Below the pieces are notes generated by a model. That model was given only the letters and a program-made list of their open reading frames with translations. It had not been told where the DNA came from and ran no database searches. Below, piece by piece: positions 9,921 through 19,145 of a DNA stretch of 64,000 bases. The first letter of the stretch is position 1, and each line of letters begins with the position of its first letter. Source of the stretch: Psychroflexus aestuariivivens (GTDB lineage: Bacteria > Bacteroidota > Bacteroidia > Flavobacteriales > Flavobacteriaceae); contig NZ_RQVT01000025.1 of assembly GCF_004010055.1 (NCBI RefSeq), positions 30,815-94,814 on the forward strand, given 5' to 3'. Both the position numbers and the translations under genes were made by a program.

Positions 9921-9957
9921 AAACCCTTGTTCGATTTTGAAAAACAAACAAGGGTTT
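9921..9957 (-). terminator. Rho-independent terminator of the panC-radA operon
   Basis: Arms AAACCCTTGT (9921-9930) and ACAAGGGTTT (9948-9957) form a 10-bp stem. Read on the minus strand it is followed by a T-run (the A-run at about 9917-9923). It lies 24 nt beyond the radA stop. Confidence 0.85.
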
Positions 9958-9980
9958 ATAAGATTTCTTTAGAATTTATT

Positions 9981-11342
9981 TTAAAACAAAGCATCCACAA
10001 CATCTTCAATTTTGCTGACACGATGGACTAAAATATTGTAATTGGATTTAGGAAGTTTAGTTTGTTTTGAAATCATAATCGATGCAAAACCTAATTTTTC
10101 TGCTTCCAGCACTCGTTGTTCAGCTTTGGTTACTGGTCTAATTTCGCCTGCCAGGCCAACTTCAGCAGCAAAACAGATATCTTTAGGAATAGAAATATCT
10201 TCGTTGGAAGACAAAATCGCAGCAACTACAGCCAAATCTATAGCTGGGTCATCTACTGAAATTCCACCTGTAATATTCAAAAACACGTCCTTTGCACCTA
10301 ACCTAAAACCTGCGCGTTTTTCCAAAACCGCTAAAATCATATTCAATCTTTTCAGGTTATAACCAGTTGCAGAACGTTGTGGCGTTCCATAAACTGCAGA
10401 ACTTACCAAAGCCTGAATTTCTATCATCATTGGCCGCATGCCTTCTAAAGTTGCTGCGATCGCTGTTCCACTAAGATGTGATTCATTTTTAGAAATCAGC
10501 AAATCAGAAGGATTTGAAACCTCAACCAAACCACCAGCTTGCATTTCGTAAATACCGAGTTCGTGAGTAGATCCAAATCTATTTTTGTGTGCTCGCAGAA
10601 TTCTGTACGCATAATTCTTATCGCCTTCGAACTGCAAAACAGTATCTACCATATGTTCTAAAACTTTTGGTCCAGCAATGCTTCCTTCTTTATTGATATG
10701 ACCAATTAAAATCACAGGAACATTGGTTTGTTTGGCAAATTTAATGAGTTCCGAAGTACATTCTCTAATTTGCGAAACGCTGCCTGGAGAACTTTCTACA
10801 TAATCTGTATGTAAGGTTTGAATGGAATCGATTATTAAAATTTCCGGCATTAATTTTTCAATTTGAGAAAAAATTAGCTGGGTTTTTGTTTCAGAAAGAA
10901 TGTAACAATTCGCATCTGAATCATTGATTCTTGCTGCACGCATTTTGATTTGTTGCTGGCTTTCTTCGCCAGAAACATAAAGTACTTTTTGTTTGAAACT
11001 CAAAGACAGTTGAAGCAATAGCGTGCTTTTTCCAACGCCTGGCTCACCTCCTAAAAGCGTGATACTTCCGGGTACAATTCCTCCGCCAAGTACACGATTC
11101 AATTCATTATTGGCTGTTGGAATTCGGTTTTCTTTGCCGATTTTAATATCACTTATACGCTCTGGTTTGGCTATTCGTTTAGGTGAATTATCTGTAGTGC
11201 TTTGCCAAGATTTTTCAGTCTTTTTCTCTATAACTTCTTCCGCCAATGTATTCCATTCTTTGCAGGCATTGCACTGACCTTGCCATTTTGCGTATTGAGC
11301 ACCACAGTTTTGACAGAAAAAACTTGTTTTAGTTTTCGCCAT
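9981..11342 (-). CDS. radA: DNA repair protein RadA (branch-migration helicase)
   Basis: A 453-residue RadA/Sms protein, a RecA-like ATPase that drives branch migration of recombination intermediates. It has a Cys4 zinc finger (C10, C13, C24, C27), Walker A GEPGVGKST at residues 99-107, the RadA-specific HKNRFG motif, and a C-terminal Lon-protease-like domain (GGISVDDPAIDLAVVAAIL) that helps DNA binding. It is last in the five-gene panC operon, 2 nt after the esterase-like gene, followed by a clear terminator. Length and motifs are complete. Confidence 0.97.
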   Translation of the reverse strand: MAKTKTSFFCQNCGAQYAKWQGQCNACKEWNTLAEEVIEKKTEKSWQSTTDNSPKRIAKPERISDIKIGKENRIPTANNELNRVLGGGIVPGSITLLGGEPGVGKSTLLLQLSLSFKQKVLYVSGEESQQQIKMRAARINDSDANCYILSETKTQLIFSQIEKLMPEILIIDSIQTLHTDYVESSPGSVSQIRECTSELIKFAKQTNVPVILIGHINKEGSIAGPKVLEHMVDTVLQFEGDKNYAYRILRAHKNRFGSTHELGIYEMQAGGLVEVSNPSDLLISKNESHLSGTAIAATLEGMRPMMIEIQALVSSAVYGTPQRSATGYNLKRLNMILAVLEKRAGFRLGAKDVFLNITGGISVDDPAIDLAVVAAILSSNEDISIPKDICFAAEVGLAGEIRPVTKAEQRVLEAEKLGFASIMISKQTKLPKSNYNILVHRVSKIEDVVDALF

Positions 11343-11344
11343 GG

Positions 11345-12487
11345 CTAGTATCCAAAAATTCTTTTGAGTTCGTCTGCTTTTTCTAATAAAGTATCGCTAT
11401 TCAGGTAGCCAGCACTTTTGAGGCCGTAACCACCTTGGTAAGCTTTTATCGCTTTTTTCGGTTTGCCGATTTCTTGATAATATCGGCCTTCAAAATAAGT
11501 CGATAAAACTGTTTCTGGCGATTCTTTTTTGGCCAATCTGCTCAAATCTTTGTAGGCTTCCCAGTTTTCATTTTCTTCAATTGCATCTGCAACCATCAAA
11601 AAATCAGTAACCCTAATTGGAATTTCAATAGCGTATAATTCTGAAATCAAAAAATATTTGTCTTCTAAATAAACGACTGGGTTTTCAGATTTCAAAAGTT
11701 CATCTTGATATTCATTATCGGAAATAGGCCGATAGACTTTAAAAATAGTATTCAATGCATCTGGAATAGCATTGGCAACTAAACTAAAATGAGAAGCCTT
11801 GTCAAAAACATCAAATTGATAAGTAAAATTTGGATTTTCAACTTTTGCGAGAAGTTCATCTAACTGCTCAATTTCTTTTTTCAAAACTGGAATATCGTCT
11901 TCGCCTGTAGCTAAATAATACCAAATTTTTTGTTCAATTTTACTGACTTTGTTTTGGATTCTACTTGGCATTAAAGGCGTTAAATCAGGACTTAAACTAA
12001 TATAGCCTCTAAAGAGCGGATTTTCTTTCAACAAATAAAAATTACTATAATTCGCCATTAAATCAATACCCGCAATAACGGCAAAAGGCGAAGTTCTGTA
12101 ATTATCGTCCATAAATTTTAAGACTTCGTAACCAATAAATTCAAAAAAATCCGCACCAGAGGAAATAGGCAGTTCATCCTCGCTTAAAAAACCGTCTTCT
12201 TCTCGGTAACCAACTTGATTGATTCCAACAACAAAGGCTTCAGGAATAATCTCCCAATAACTAAGATAATCTACATTTCCTGCAAAAGGTTCGAACATAT
12301 AATCACCATCCAGCACAACAATTACTGGGTAGCTTTTTTCTGAACTTTCATAATTTCTAGGTAGTTGAATTTTAATTTCCCGCCTTTGGTTTAAAATTTC
12401 AGAACCAACTTCAACATATTCTACTTGAGCATTTGCAAATTGTGGAATTAGAAAGTAAAGTAACAATAGAATGGAGATGCGTTTCAT
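11345..12487 (-). CDS. Esterase-D-like alpha/beta hydrolase-fold protein with altered nucleophile
   Basis: A 380-residue exported protein with a signal peptide of about 20 residues (FANAQ). Residues 30-270 look like a PF00756-type esterase (REIKIQLPRNYE, YPVIVVLDGDYMF). The rest is a helical, TPR-like tail (KESPETVLSTYFEGRYYQEIG). In the family the nucleophile elbow reads GHSxGG; here the aligned stretch is GIDLMA (140-145), so Asp142 takes the place of the serine. The histidine region KASHFSLV is kept. It may be a non-hydrolytic or altered enzyme. It is in operon with panC, panD, a flippase and radA, a gene order seen in other Flavobacteriaceae. Confidence 0.75.
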   Translation of the reverse strand: MKRISILLLLYFLIPQFANAQVEYVEVGSEILNQRREIKIQLPRNYESSEKSYPVIVVLDGDYMFEPFAGNVDYLSYWEIIPEAFVVGINQVGYREEDGFLSEDELPISSGADFFEFIGYEVLKFMDDNYRTSPFAVIAGIDLMANYSNFYLLKENPLFRGYISLSPDLTPLMPSRIQNKVSKIEQKIWYYLATGEDDIPVLKKEIEQLDELLAKVENPNFTYQFDVFDKASHFSLVANAIPDALNTIFKVYRPISDNEYQDELLKSENPVVYLEDKYFLISELYAIEIPIRVTDFLMVADAIEENENWEAYKDLSRLAKKESPETVLSTYFEGRYYQEIGKPKKAIKAYQGGYGLKSAGYLNSDTLLEKADELKRIFGY

Positions 12488-12523
12488 TTTATTTGAAATT
12501 ATGATAGCTAAAATACGTAAAAT

Positions 12524-13486
12524 CTACTTGTTATTCAAAAAAGGTAATAAAATGACTGATAAACCGCCAATTAAAATAACCAATGCAGTTTGGGTAGTCC
12601 ACATGACCCAACCGAAGGCTTCTCCAGTAGCCGCAGAAACCCCAAATGCACTAAAAGCCAAGCCGATAGCGATAGGATACAAACCAATCCCACCATTGGT
12701 GATTGACATGGCAAACGCGCCAAAAACAAAAGCAACCAAAGTGGCATCGAAACTTAAACCAGCAGTTTCAGGGAAAGCATATTTAAGAACGTAAAACATT
12801 GCAACATAAAATCCCCAAATAACAAATGTATGAAAAATGAAAGGCCATTTCTTTTTCATTTTGAACACACTTTTCATTCCTCTAATCAATTCTTCAGCAA
12901 AGTTTTTTACTTTGAGTAAAAATGGATTTTTCGTGTGTTTTATAATTTGAAAACCTATAAAAAATGCCACAATTAACCCAACAAAAATCAGCAAACTTAA
13001 GAAAGGATTGATCTCTTGATTTTTAAAAAATTTGATGACTTCATCAGTTTGAATAATCAAAGCTAGACCAACAATACTCAGCAACATTACCAAATCTACA
13101 ACACGCTCGGTTATAATTGTACCAAATGTATTTTCAAATTTTGAATCTTCATAAGTTGCTAATGTGGCTCCACGTAAAATCTCACCTGATCTTGGCACGC
13201 CTAAATTGGCAAGATAACCCAGCATTAGGGATAGAAAACTATTATAGAATTTAGGATAAATTTTTACTGGTTCCAACAAAAATTGCCATCTGTAAGCTCT
13301 GGACATATGTGATAAAATGCCCATCAAAAATGAAATAATCACCCAAAAGATGTTTACATTTTTAATATTGAACCACAATTCATTCAGTTCATCCTGAGTG
13401 AATCTTGACAAGGAAAACCAAATCAAAAACACACCTAAAGCTAAAGGTAAAATAATTTTTAGCCATTTTTTTAGCTTTGGATGCAT
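12524..13486 (-). CDS. YbhN/lysylphosphatidylglycerol-synthase transmembrane-domain protein
   Basis: A 320-residue integral membrane protein with about seven to eight hydrophobic segments. It fits the UPF0104/LPG_synthase_TM family: an N-terminal WLKIILPLALGVFLIWFSL helix, then MLGYLANLGVPRSGEILRG, and near the end ITNGGIGLYPIAIGLAF. It has no catalytic aminoacyl-transfer domain, so it is at most a lipid flippase-like or transport module. It lies 6 nt downstream of panD, within the panC operon. The substrate is unknown. Confidence 0.85.
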   Translation of the reverse strand: MHPKLKKWLKIILPLALGVFLIWFSLSRFTQDELNELWFNIKNVNIFWVIISFLMGILSHMSRAYRWQFLLEPVKIYPKFYNSFLSLMLGYLANLGVPRSGEILRGATLATYEDSKFENTFGTIITERVVDLVMLLSIVGLALIIQTDEVIKFFKNQEINPFLSLLIFVGLIVAFFIGFQIIKHTKNPFLLKVKNFAEELIRGMKSVFKMKKKWPFIFHTFVIWGFYVAMFYVLKYAFPETAGLSFDATLVAFVFGAFAMSITNGGIGLYPIAIGLAFSAFGVSAATGEAFGWVMWTTQTALVILIGGLSVILLPFLNNK

Positions 13487-13491
13487 TTGTT

Positions 13492-13839
13492 TTATTTTAA
13501 AAGATTGTCGTCATTAGGAAATACAAGTTTTGGTTTGAAAACTTTTGCTTCATCTGGAGTCACGATGGCATAAGCCATCAAAATAAGTATATCGCCTTTT
13601 GAAACTTTTCTGGCAGCGGCACCGTTTAAAGTGATTTCTCCACTGCCGCGATCACCAGGGATAGCATAAGTTTCTAAACGTTCTCCGTTGGAATTGTTGA
13701 CCACCTGAATTTTTTCTCCTTCATAAATATCTGCAGCATCCATCAAGTCTTGGTCAATGGTAATACTACCAATATAATTGAGGTCTGCACCGGTTACTTT
13801 GACGCGGTGAATTTTTGATTTTACAATGTGTATTTGCAT
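13492..13839 (-). CDS. panD: Aspartate 1-decarboxylase
   Basis: A 115-residue pyruvoyl-dependent enzyme making beta-alanine from L-aspartate for pantothenate. The self-processing site is seen as Y22-I-G24-S25, with cleavage expected between Gly24 and Ser25 to give the pyruvoyl group. The [18 protein letters not shown] segment and NGAAAR are typical. It is 4 nt downstream of panC, whose enzyme uses its product. Confidence 0.97.
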   Translation of the reverse strand: MQIHIVKSKIHRVKVTGADLNYIGSITIDQDLMDAADIYEGEKIQVVNNSNGERLETYAIPGDRGSGEITLNGAAARKVSKGDILILMAYAIVTPDEAKVFKPKLVFPNDDNLLK

Positions 13840-13842
13840 AAT

Positions 13843-14691
13843 TTAATAATTCAAAGCCATATTATCTATTAGTCTTACTTCACCTACAAATGCAGCGATA
13901 AAGGCTCTATATTTTTGGTTTTTGTCTTTAATTTTTGTTGGCGTTAAATCGGCTTCTGAAGCGATTGAAAAATATTCTAATTCGACCTTCTTTTCATTTT
14001 CAAACATCGTTTTGATCTCCGCTATGATAGTTTCAAAATCCGAATCTTCGAACATAAGTTTCGCTTTAGTTAGCGCTTTATGGATAATTTCAGCTAGTTT
14101 TAATTCATCGTCATTCAATCTGAAATTTCTTGAACTTTGTGCAAGTCCAAATTCATTTCGACTTGTGGGACAACCGATAATTTCAACCTCTTGATTAGTG
14201 ATTTCAACTAGTTTTTTGACCGCCATAAGTTGCTGAAAATCTTTTTCTCCAAAGAAAGCTTTATGGGGTTTTACAATATCAAAAAGTCTTTTCAAAACAC
14301 TTCCAACACCATCAAAATGACCCGTCCTGAATTCACCTTCCATAAATTTGACAATAGAACCAAAATCGTAAGATTCTGATTGGATTTTGCCCGCATAGAC
14401 TTCTTCTGCTGAAGGTGCAAAAATAACTGTTTTTGAATTGTGTGTTGTCAATAAAGCTTCATCTTTCTGAAGATTTCTCGGGTATTTATCCAAATCTGTA
14501 GGATTGTTGAATTGCGTAGGATTCACAAAAACGCTAACAACAACGAGGTCGCAGAATTCATAGGCAAAATCTATAAGTGACAAATGCCCGTCATGCAAAG
14601 CACCCATAGTTGGTACCAAACCTATAATTTTTTTTTCTTTTTTTTCGCTTTCAATAAAATCTGAAAGCGACTTTTTCGTTTCTATAACCAC
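13843..14691 (-). CDS. panC: Pantothenate synthetase
   Basis: A 282-residue enzyme that condenses pantoate and beta-alanine with ATP. It has VPTMGALHDGHLSLI (HxGH nucleotide motif) at about residues 26-40, then VVSVFVNPTQFNNPTDLDKYPR and FFGEKDFQQL. The start codon is GTG at 14691 (read as Met-Val-Ile-Glu-Thr); there is no in-frame ATG that fits the family N-terminus. It is the first gene of the operon panC-panD-flippase-esterase-like-radA. Confidence 0.96.
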   Translation of the reverse strand: MVIETKKSLSDFIESEKKEKKIIGLVPTMGALHDGHLSLIDFAYEFCDLVVVSVFVNPTQFNNPTDLDKYPRNLQKDEALLTTHNSKTVIFAPSAEEVYAGKIQSESYDFGSIVKFMEGEFRTGHFDGVGSVLKRLFDIVKPHKAFFGEKDFQQLMAVKKLVEITNQEVEIIGCPTSRNEFGLAQSSRNFRLNDDELKLAEIIHKALTKAKLMFEDSDFETIIAEIKTMFENEKKVELEYFSIASEADLTPTKIKDKNQKYRAFIAAFVGEVRLIDNMALNY

Positions 14692-14754
14692 AAGTTGTAT
14701 CTAAGGATCAGTTTGCAATATTAATATTTTAACGTGAATCCGCATAAATTTTTG

Positions 14755-14762
14755 TAAATTTG
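14755..14762 (+). promoter_or_regulatory. Putative -7 element for the glycogen-synthase-like operon
   Basis: TAAATTTG fits TAnnTTTG exactly, 38 nt before the ATG at 14801. It lies in the 109-bp divergent gap with panC. No TTG was found 19-20 nt upstream. Confidence 0.4.
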
Positions 14763-14800
14763 CCAACTTTTTGCTGTGAATCAATAATGTAAAAATTTTT

Positions 14801-15622
14801 ATGAAAGATAAACGCATACTCTACGTTTCTTCAGAAGTCGTCCCTTATTTACCTGAAAACGATATTTCTTCAACTTCATTTGAAGCCCCAAAATCGATCA
14901 ACGCGGCTGGAGGTCAAACTCGAATTTTTATGCCAAGATTTGGGAATATCAATGAGCGCAGACATCAACTACATGAAGTGATTCGCCTCTCTGGAATGAA
15001 TTTAGTCATTAATGATTTAGACATGCCTTTGATTATAAAAGTTGCATCTATTCCAAAGGAAAGAATGCAAGTTTATTTCATAGATAATGAAGATTATTTT
15101 AAGCGTAAAGCAACTTATTCTGATGAAGATGGTGCTCTCTTTGAAGACAATGATGAGCGTGCCATATTTTTTGCAAAAGGTGTAATTGAAACAGTTAAAA
15201 AATTGAATTGGTCACCGGACATTATTCATGTTCATGGTTGGTTAGCTTCTTTATTGCCGATGTATTTGAGACATTATTATGGCAATGAACCTTTATTTTC
15301 TGAATCTAAAATTATAACTTCAATTTACAGCCAAGGCTTTGAAGGCAGTCTCGATACTGAAATGCATAAAAAAGTTTTATTTGACGGTATTGAAGACGAT
15401 GCTGTGAAGTATTTAGAAAATCCTACACATGATAACTTGCTAAAAGTTGCCATAGATAATTCTGATGGTTTAGTTTACGGTAGTGAAGAGATTTCAGAAG
15501 ATTTGAAAGCTTACACAGAAAAAATGAATGTTCCCATTTTACCATATCGTAAAAAAGAAGAATTGAGCAACGCATTCCAAACCTTTTACCTGAAAGATAT
15601 TTTAAATGAAGAAGAAGATTAA
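14801..15622 (+). CDS. Glycogen/starch-synthase-like protein, N-terminal GT5 domain only
   Basis: A 273-residue cytosolic protein matching the N-terminal Rossmann domain of GT5 glycogen synthases: ILYVSSEVVPYL at the start, GGQTRIFMPRFG near residue 38, and WSPDIIHVHGWLASLLPMYL near residue 128. The C-terminal domain that completes the GT-B active site is missing, and the KTGGL substrate-binding motif expected after the first strand is not present. It is therefore unlikely to make glycogen alone. Stand-alone copies of this domain, in this context, occur in other Flavobacteriia. It overlaps the next gene, which hints at coupled translation. Confidence 0.8.
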   Translation: MKDKRILYVSSEVVPYLPENDISSTSFEAPKSINAAGGQTRIFMPRFGNINERRHQLHEVIRLSGMNLVINDLDMPLIIKVASIPKERMQVYFIDNEDYFKRKATYSDEDGALFEDNDERAIFFAKGVIETVKKLNWSPDIIHVHGWLASLLPMYLRHYYGNEPLFSESKIITSIYSQGFEGSLDTEMHKKVLFDGIEDDAVKYLENPTHDNLLKVAIDNSDGLVYGSEEISEDLKAYTEKMNVPILPYRKKEELSNAFQTFYLKDILNEEED

Positions 15623-15626
15623 TTCC

Positions 15627-17207
15627 ATGCTGAAATCAACTTTAAGACTAATTCCATTTTTTTTAATCATTGCTACAATAATTTCTTGCGAAGACGAATT
15701 CGCCGAAACTGGTAGTGATTTCGTCAACAGTATTGAAATACAACCAGCTTACGAAATGGAGAATTTAGCAGCTTATAGCGAAAAAATCAACTCCGTTCAA
15801 AGTAATGGTTACAATAATTATTTTTTAGGTAAATATAACGATCCTATTTATGGCACTTCAGAAGCTAGCATTTTGACTCAACTTATTTTGTCAGAATCCA
15901 ATCCTGATTTCGGTACAGATCCGGTTATAGATTCGGTAGTGCTTACTTTACCTTTTTACAGCCGTCAGATTGCAGAAAATGAATATGTTTTAGATTCTGT
16001 ATATGGTGATGGTAGCTTTAAATTAAATATTTATGAATCCAACCAATTTTTAAGAAATTTTGACCCTGGCGAAAATGGCGAATTTGAGGAAGCTCAAATT
16101 TACTACTCAGATCAACTTTCAGAATTTCAAAGTAATATTGAAAACACACCTTTGGCGACTTCTGAGGACATTACACCATCAGAAATGACTGAATCTATTG
16201 TGTTATTCAACCAGCTTTCTGAAGAAAATATTGATACTGTAAGTGTTTCACCAAGAATCAGAGTAAATCTACCTGTAGAATATTTCAATGAGAAGATTTT
16301 TGACGAAAGCAATCAAGAATTTTTAGTCAGTAACAATAGTTTTATAAATTATTTGCGCGGGTTTTATCTTGAAGCAGAACAAGAATCAGCAAATTCTGAA
16401 GATGTCATGGCAATGTTCAACATGAATGCCGAAGACGCTGATATCACAATCTATTACAGAACCATGCGTCCTGAACCTTCTACTGAAATTGTAGTAGAAC
16501 CCGAATTAGAAGAGCGTTTTGAAACTTATGAGTTGAGTTTCATTGGAAATAAAGTCAATTTGTATGAAAACAATTTCAGTGTCGATTTGAGTGATCAAAA
16601 TCAAGTTGATGGCGAAGAAAATATTTACTTGAGAGGTGGTGAAGGTTCGGTTGGAGTCATTGAATTGTTTAATGGCCCAGATAGTGACGATGATGGCGTA
16701 TCTGACGAATTAGAAGAATTGCGTAACAATAACTGGCTTGTAAACGAAGCCAATTTAGATTTTTATGTCAATGAAAGCATTGCAAGTTCCAACACAAACC
16801 TAATTGACCGAATTTTAATTTACGACTTGGATAACGAAACAGTTTTAGTAGATTATCAAAGAGATCAAACAACATCGGAAAATCCACTGACCTCAAGAAC
16901 TATTCACTTAGGAAGATTACGTGAAAAAGATAATGGGGATAAATTCTACAGAATAAGACTGACCAATCACATCAATAATATTATAAATAATAATGAAGAT
17001 AATGTAAGACTGGGACTTGTTGTGGTTGATAATGTAAATGCTCCACAACTTGTGGATGTAAGAGATTCAAATTTAGATATTTTGAATTCAACAATTTCTA
17101 AAAGTTTTACGATGCCAAAAGGCACAGTATTATACGGTAATCAAGCAGAAGATGAAAGCAAACGCTTGAAACTTAGAATAATTTATACAGAAACCGAAAC
17201 TAACTAA
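15627..17207 (+). CDS. DUF4270 family lipoprotein
   Basis: A Bacteroidota-specific secreted lipoprotein of 526 residues. I prefer the ATG at 15627 (MLKSTLRLIPFFLIIATIISC), which gives a compact type II signal with Cys21; a start at 15606 would add seven residues and overlap the previous gene by 17 nt. The mature protein is acidic (EDEFAETGSDF follows the lipobox) and beta-rich, with an Asp-rich SDDDGVSDELEE loop near residue 360 that looks like a calcium-binding stretch. It should be anchored in the outer membrane or surface exposed. Function unknown; the gene lies 11 nt before glmS. Confidence 0.85.
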   Translation: MLKSTLRLIPFFLIIATIISCEDEFAETGSDFVNSIEIQPAYEMENLAAYSEKINSVQSNGYNNYFLGKYNDPIYGTSEASILTQLILSESNPDFGTDPVIDSVVLTLPFYSRQIAENEYVLDSVYGDGSFKLNIYESNQFLRNFDPGENGEFEEAQIYYSDQLSEFQSNIENTPLATSEDITPSEMTESIVLFNQLSEENIDTVSVSPRIRVNLPVEYFNEKIFDESNQEFLVSNNSFINYLRGFYLEAEQESANSEDVMAMFNMNAEDADITIYYRTMRPEPSTEIVVEPELEERFETYELSFIGNKVNLYENNFSVDLSDQNQVDGEENIYLRGGEGSVGVIELFNGPDSDDDGVSDELEELRNNNWLVNEANLDFYVNESIASSNTNLIDRILIYDLDNETVLVDYQRDQTTSENPLTSRTIHLGRLREKDNGDKFYRIRLTNHINNIINNNEDNVRLGLVVVDNVNAPQLVDVRDSNLDILNSTISKSFTMPKGTVLYGNQAEDESKRLKLRIIYTETETN

Positions 17208-17218
17208 AATCTTATAAT

Positions 17219-19066
17219 ATGTGTGGAATTGTAGGTTATATAGGAACACAACAGGCTTATCCTATTATCTTAAAAGGTTTGAAACGCCTAGAATATCGCG
17301 GTTATGACAGTGCTGGAATTGCCATATATAATGGCAATGACTTAGGTATTTGCAAAACCAAAGGTAAAGTAGCAGATTTGCAGAAAAAATGCGAAGCTAA
17401 TATCGAATTGGAAGGCAGTATTGGCATTGGTCACACGCGATGGGCAACCCATGGAGAGCCAAATGACGTCAATTCTCACCCGCACTATTCTAATTCTGGC
17501 AACTTAGCCATTATCCATAACGGAATTATTGAAAACTATGATTCACTTAAAAAAGAATTAAGCAACAGAGGTTATACTTTTCAATCTGACACCGACACAG
17601 AAGTTTTAGTTAACTTGATAGAGGATATCAAAACTAAGGAAAATGTCAAACTCGGAAAAGCTGTTCAAATTGCTCTAAATCAAACCGTTGGAGCTTATGC
17701 GATTGCTGTTTTTGATAAAACAAAACCAAACGAAATTGTAGTTGCCAGACTCGGCAGTCCTTTAGCAATTGGTGTTGGCGATAATGAATACTACATAGCT
17801 TCTGATGCTTCTCCTTTTATAGAATATACCAAAAACGCAATTTATCTTGAAGATGGTGAAATGGCCGTTGTAAGATTAGGAAAAGAAATAAAAGTAAGGA
17901 AAATACATGACGATAGTCTTGTGGATCCTTATGTTCAAGAATTACAATTGAACTTAGACCAAATTGAAAAAGCAGGTTTCGATCATTTCATGTTAAAGGA
18001 AATTTATGAGCAGCCAAGCGCAATTAAAGACACCTATCGTGGTAGAATGTTGCCAGACCAAGGTCTTATTAGAATGGCTGGAATTGACGATAACTTAGAG
18101 CGTTTCCTAAACGCTAAGCGAATTGTTGTTGTTGCCTGTGGAACTTCTTGGCACGCTGGTTTAGTTTCAGAATATATTTTTGAAGATTTAGCAAGAATCC
18201 CAGTAGAAGTAGAATATGCTTCAGAATTTAGATATAGAAATCCTGTCATCAATAAAGATGATATCGTAATTGCAATTTCTCAAAGTGGAGAAACTGCAGA
18301 TACAATGGCTGCCATAAAACTTGCCAAAGAAAACGGTGCTTTTGTTTTTGGTGTTTGTAATGTGGTTGGTTCCTCAATTTCTAGAGAAACAGATGCAGGT
18401 GCATACACGCATGCAGGTCCCGAAATTGGTGTAGCTTCCACCAAAGCATTTACAACACAAATTACAGTGTTGAGTTTAATTGCTTTGAAATTAGGTAAAG
18501 CTAAAGGCACAATTTCAAATTCAGATTTCCATATGTATTTGAATGAACTTGAGCTTATTCCTTATAAAATTGAAAAAGCTTTAGAATCCAACGAACATAT
18601 TATAAAAGTTGCAGAAGTCTACAAAGACGCCAAAAACTGCTTATACCTTGGTCGTGGTTTCAATTTTCCTGTCGCTTTAGAAGGCGCTTTGAAATTGAAA
18701 GAAATCTCTTACATCCATGCTGAAGGATATCCTGCTGCAGAAATGAAGCACGGGCCAATTGCCCTTATTGACGAGCAAATGCCAGTGGTTGTTATTGCAA
18801 CAAAAAAAGGTCACTATGAAAAAGTAGTGAGCAACATTCAAGAAATAAAATCTAGAAAAGGTAAAATAATTGCTATTGTTACAGAAGGCGATACTGCTGT
18901 AAGAGAAATGGCAGACCACATGATCGAAGTTCCTGATACCATTGAAGCTTTTACGCCACTACTTACCACAATTCCACTTCAATTATTATCTTATCACATT
19001 GCTGTTATGTTAGACAAAAATGTAGATCAACCAAGAAACTTGGCGAAATCTGTAACGGTAGAATAA
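17219..19066 (+). CDS. glmS: Glutamine--fructose-6-phosphate aminotransferase (isomerizing)
   Basis: A 615-residue enzyme making glucosamine-6-phosphate for peptidoglycan and LPS. Cys2 (MCGIVGYIG) is the N-terminal nucleophile of the glutaminase domain, with GHTRWATHG and HNGIIENY following. Two SIS domains span about 290-430 and 460-600 (CGTSWHAG, SQSGETADT, GPEIGVASTKAFT), and the protein ends in AKSVTVE as usual. No glmS ribozyme is seen: the gap to the previous gene is only 11 nt. A bidirectional terminator follows. Confidence 0.98.
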   Translation: MCGIVGYIGTQQAYPIILKGLKRLEYRGYDSAGIAIYNGNDLGICKTKGKVADLQKKCEANIELEGSIGIGHTRWATHGEPNDVNSHPHYSNSGNLAIIHNGIIENYDSLKKELSNRGYTFQSDTDTEVLVNLIEDIKTKENVKLGKAVQIALNQTVGAYAIAVFDKTKPNEIVVARLGSPLAIGVGDNEYYIASDASPFIEYTKNAIYLEDGEMAVVRLGKEIKVRKIHDDSLVDPYVQELQLNLDQIEKAGFDHFMLKEIYEQPSAIKDTYRGRMLPDQGLIRMAGIDDNLERFLNAKRIVVVACGTSWHAGLVSEYIFEDLARIPVEVEYASEFRYRNPVINKDDIVIAISQSGETADTMAAIKLAKENGAFVFGVCNVVGSSISRETDAGAYTHAGPEIGVASTKAFTTQITVLSLIALKLGKAKGTISNSDFHMYLNELELIPYKIEKALESNEHIIKVAEVYKDAKNCLYLGRGFNFPVALEGALKLKEISYIHAEGYPAAEMKHGPIALIDEQMPVVVIATKKGHYEKVVSNIQEIKSRKGKIIAIVTEGDTAVREMADHMIEVPDTIEAFTPLLTTIPLQLLSYHIAVMLDKNVDQPRNLAKSVTVE

Positions 19067-19088
19067 AGGAAAATAATTTTGAATTTAT

Positions 19089-19127
19089 AAAAAAAGCTAG
19101 CAGGATGACTTCTTGCTAGCTTTTTTA
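19089..19127. terminator. Bidirectional terminator between glmS and dnaE
   Basis: Arms AAAAAAGCTAGCA (19090-19102) and TGCTAGCTTTTTT (19114-19126) form a 13-bp stem with an 11-nt loop. It sits between convergent stop codons at 19066 and 19146, with A- and T-runs on both sides. Confidence 0.9.
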
Positions 19128-19145
19128 ATTCTGAAAATTGACAAA

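Noticed and set aside
15606..15626. Start of the DUF4270 lipoprotein at the upstream ATG 15606
   Set aside because: It would overlap the previous gene by 17 nt and add seven residues, four of them Lys. The ATG at 15627 gives a compact lipoprotein signal. Both remain possible; the product is unaffected after processing.
17208..17218. glmS ribozyme
   Set aside because: Only 11 nt separate glmS from the previous gene, and no pseudoknot-like sequence is seen. The ribozyme is mainly a feature of Bacillota.
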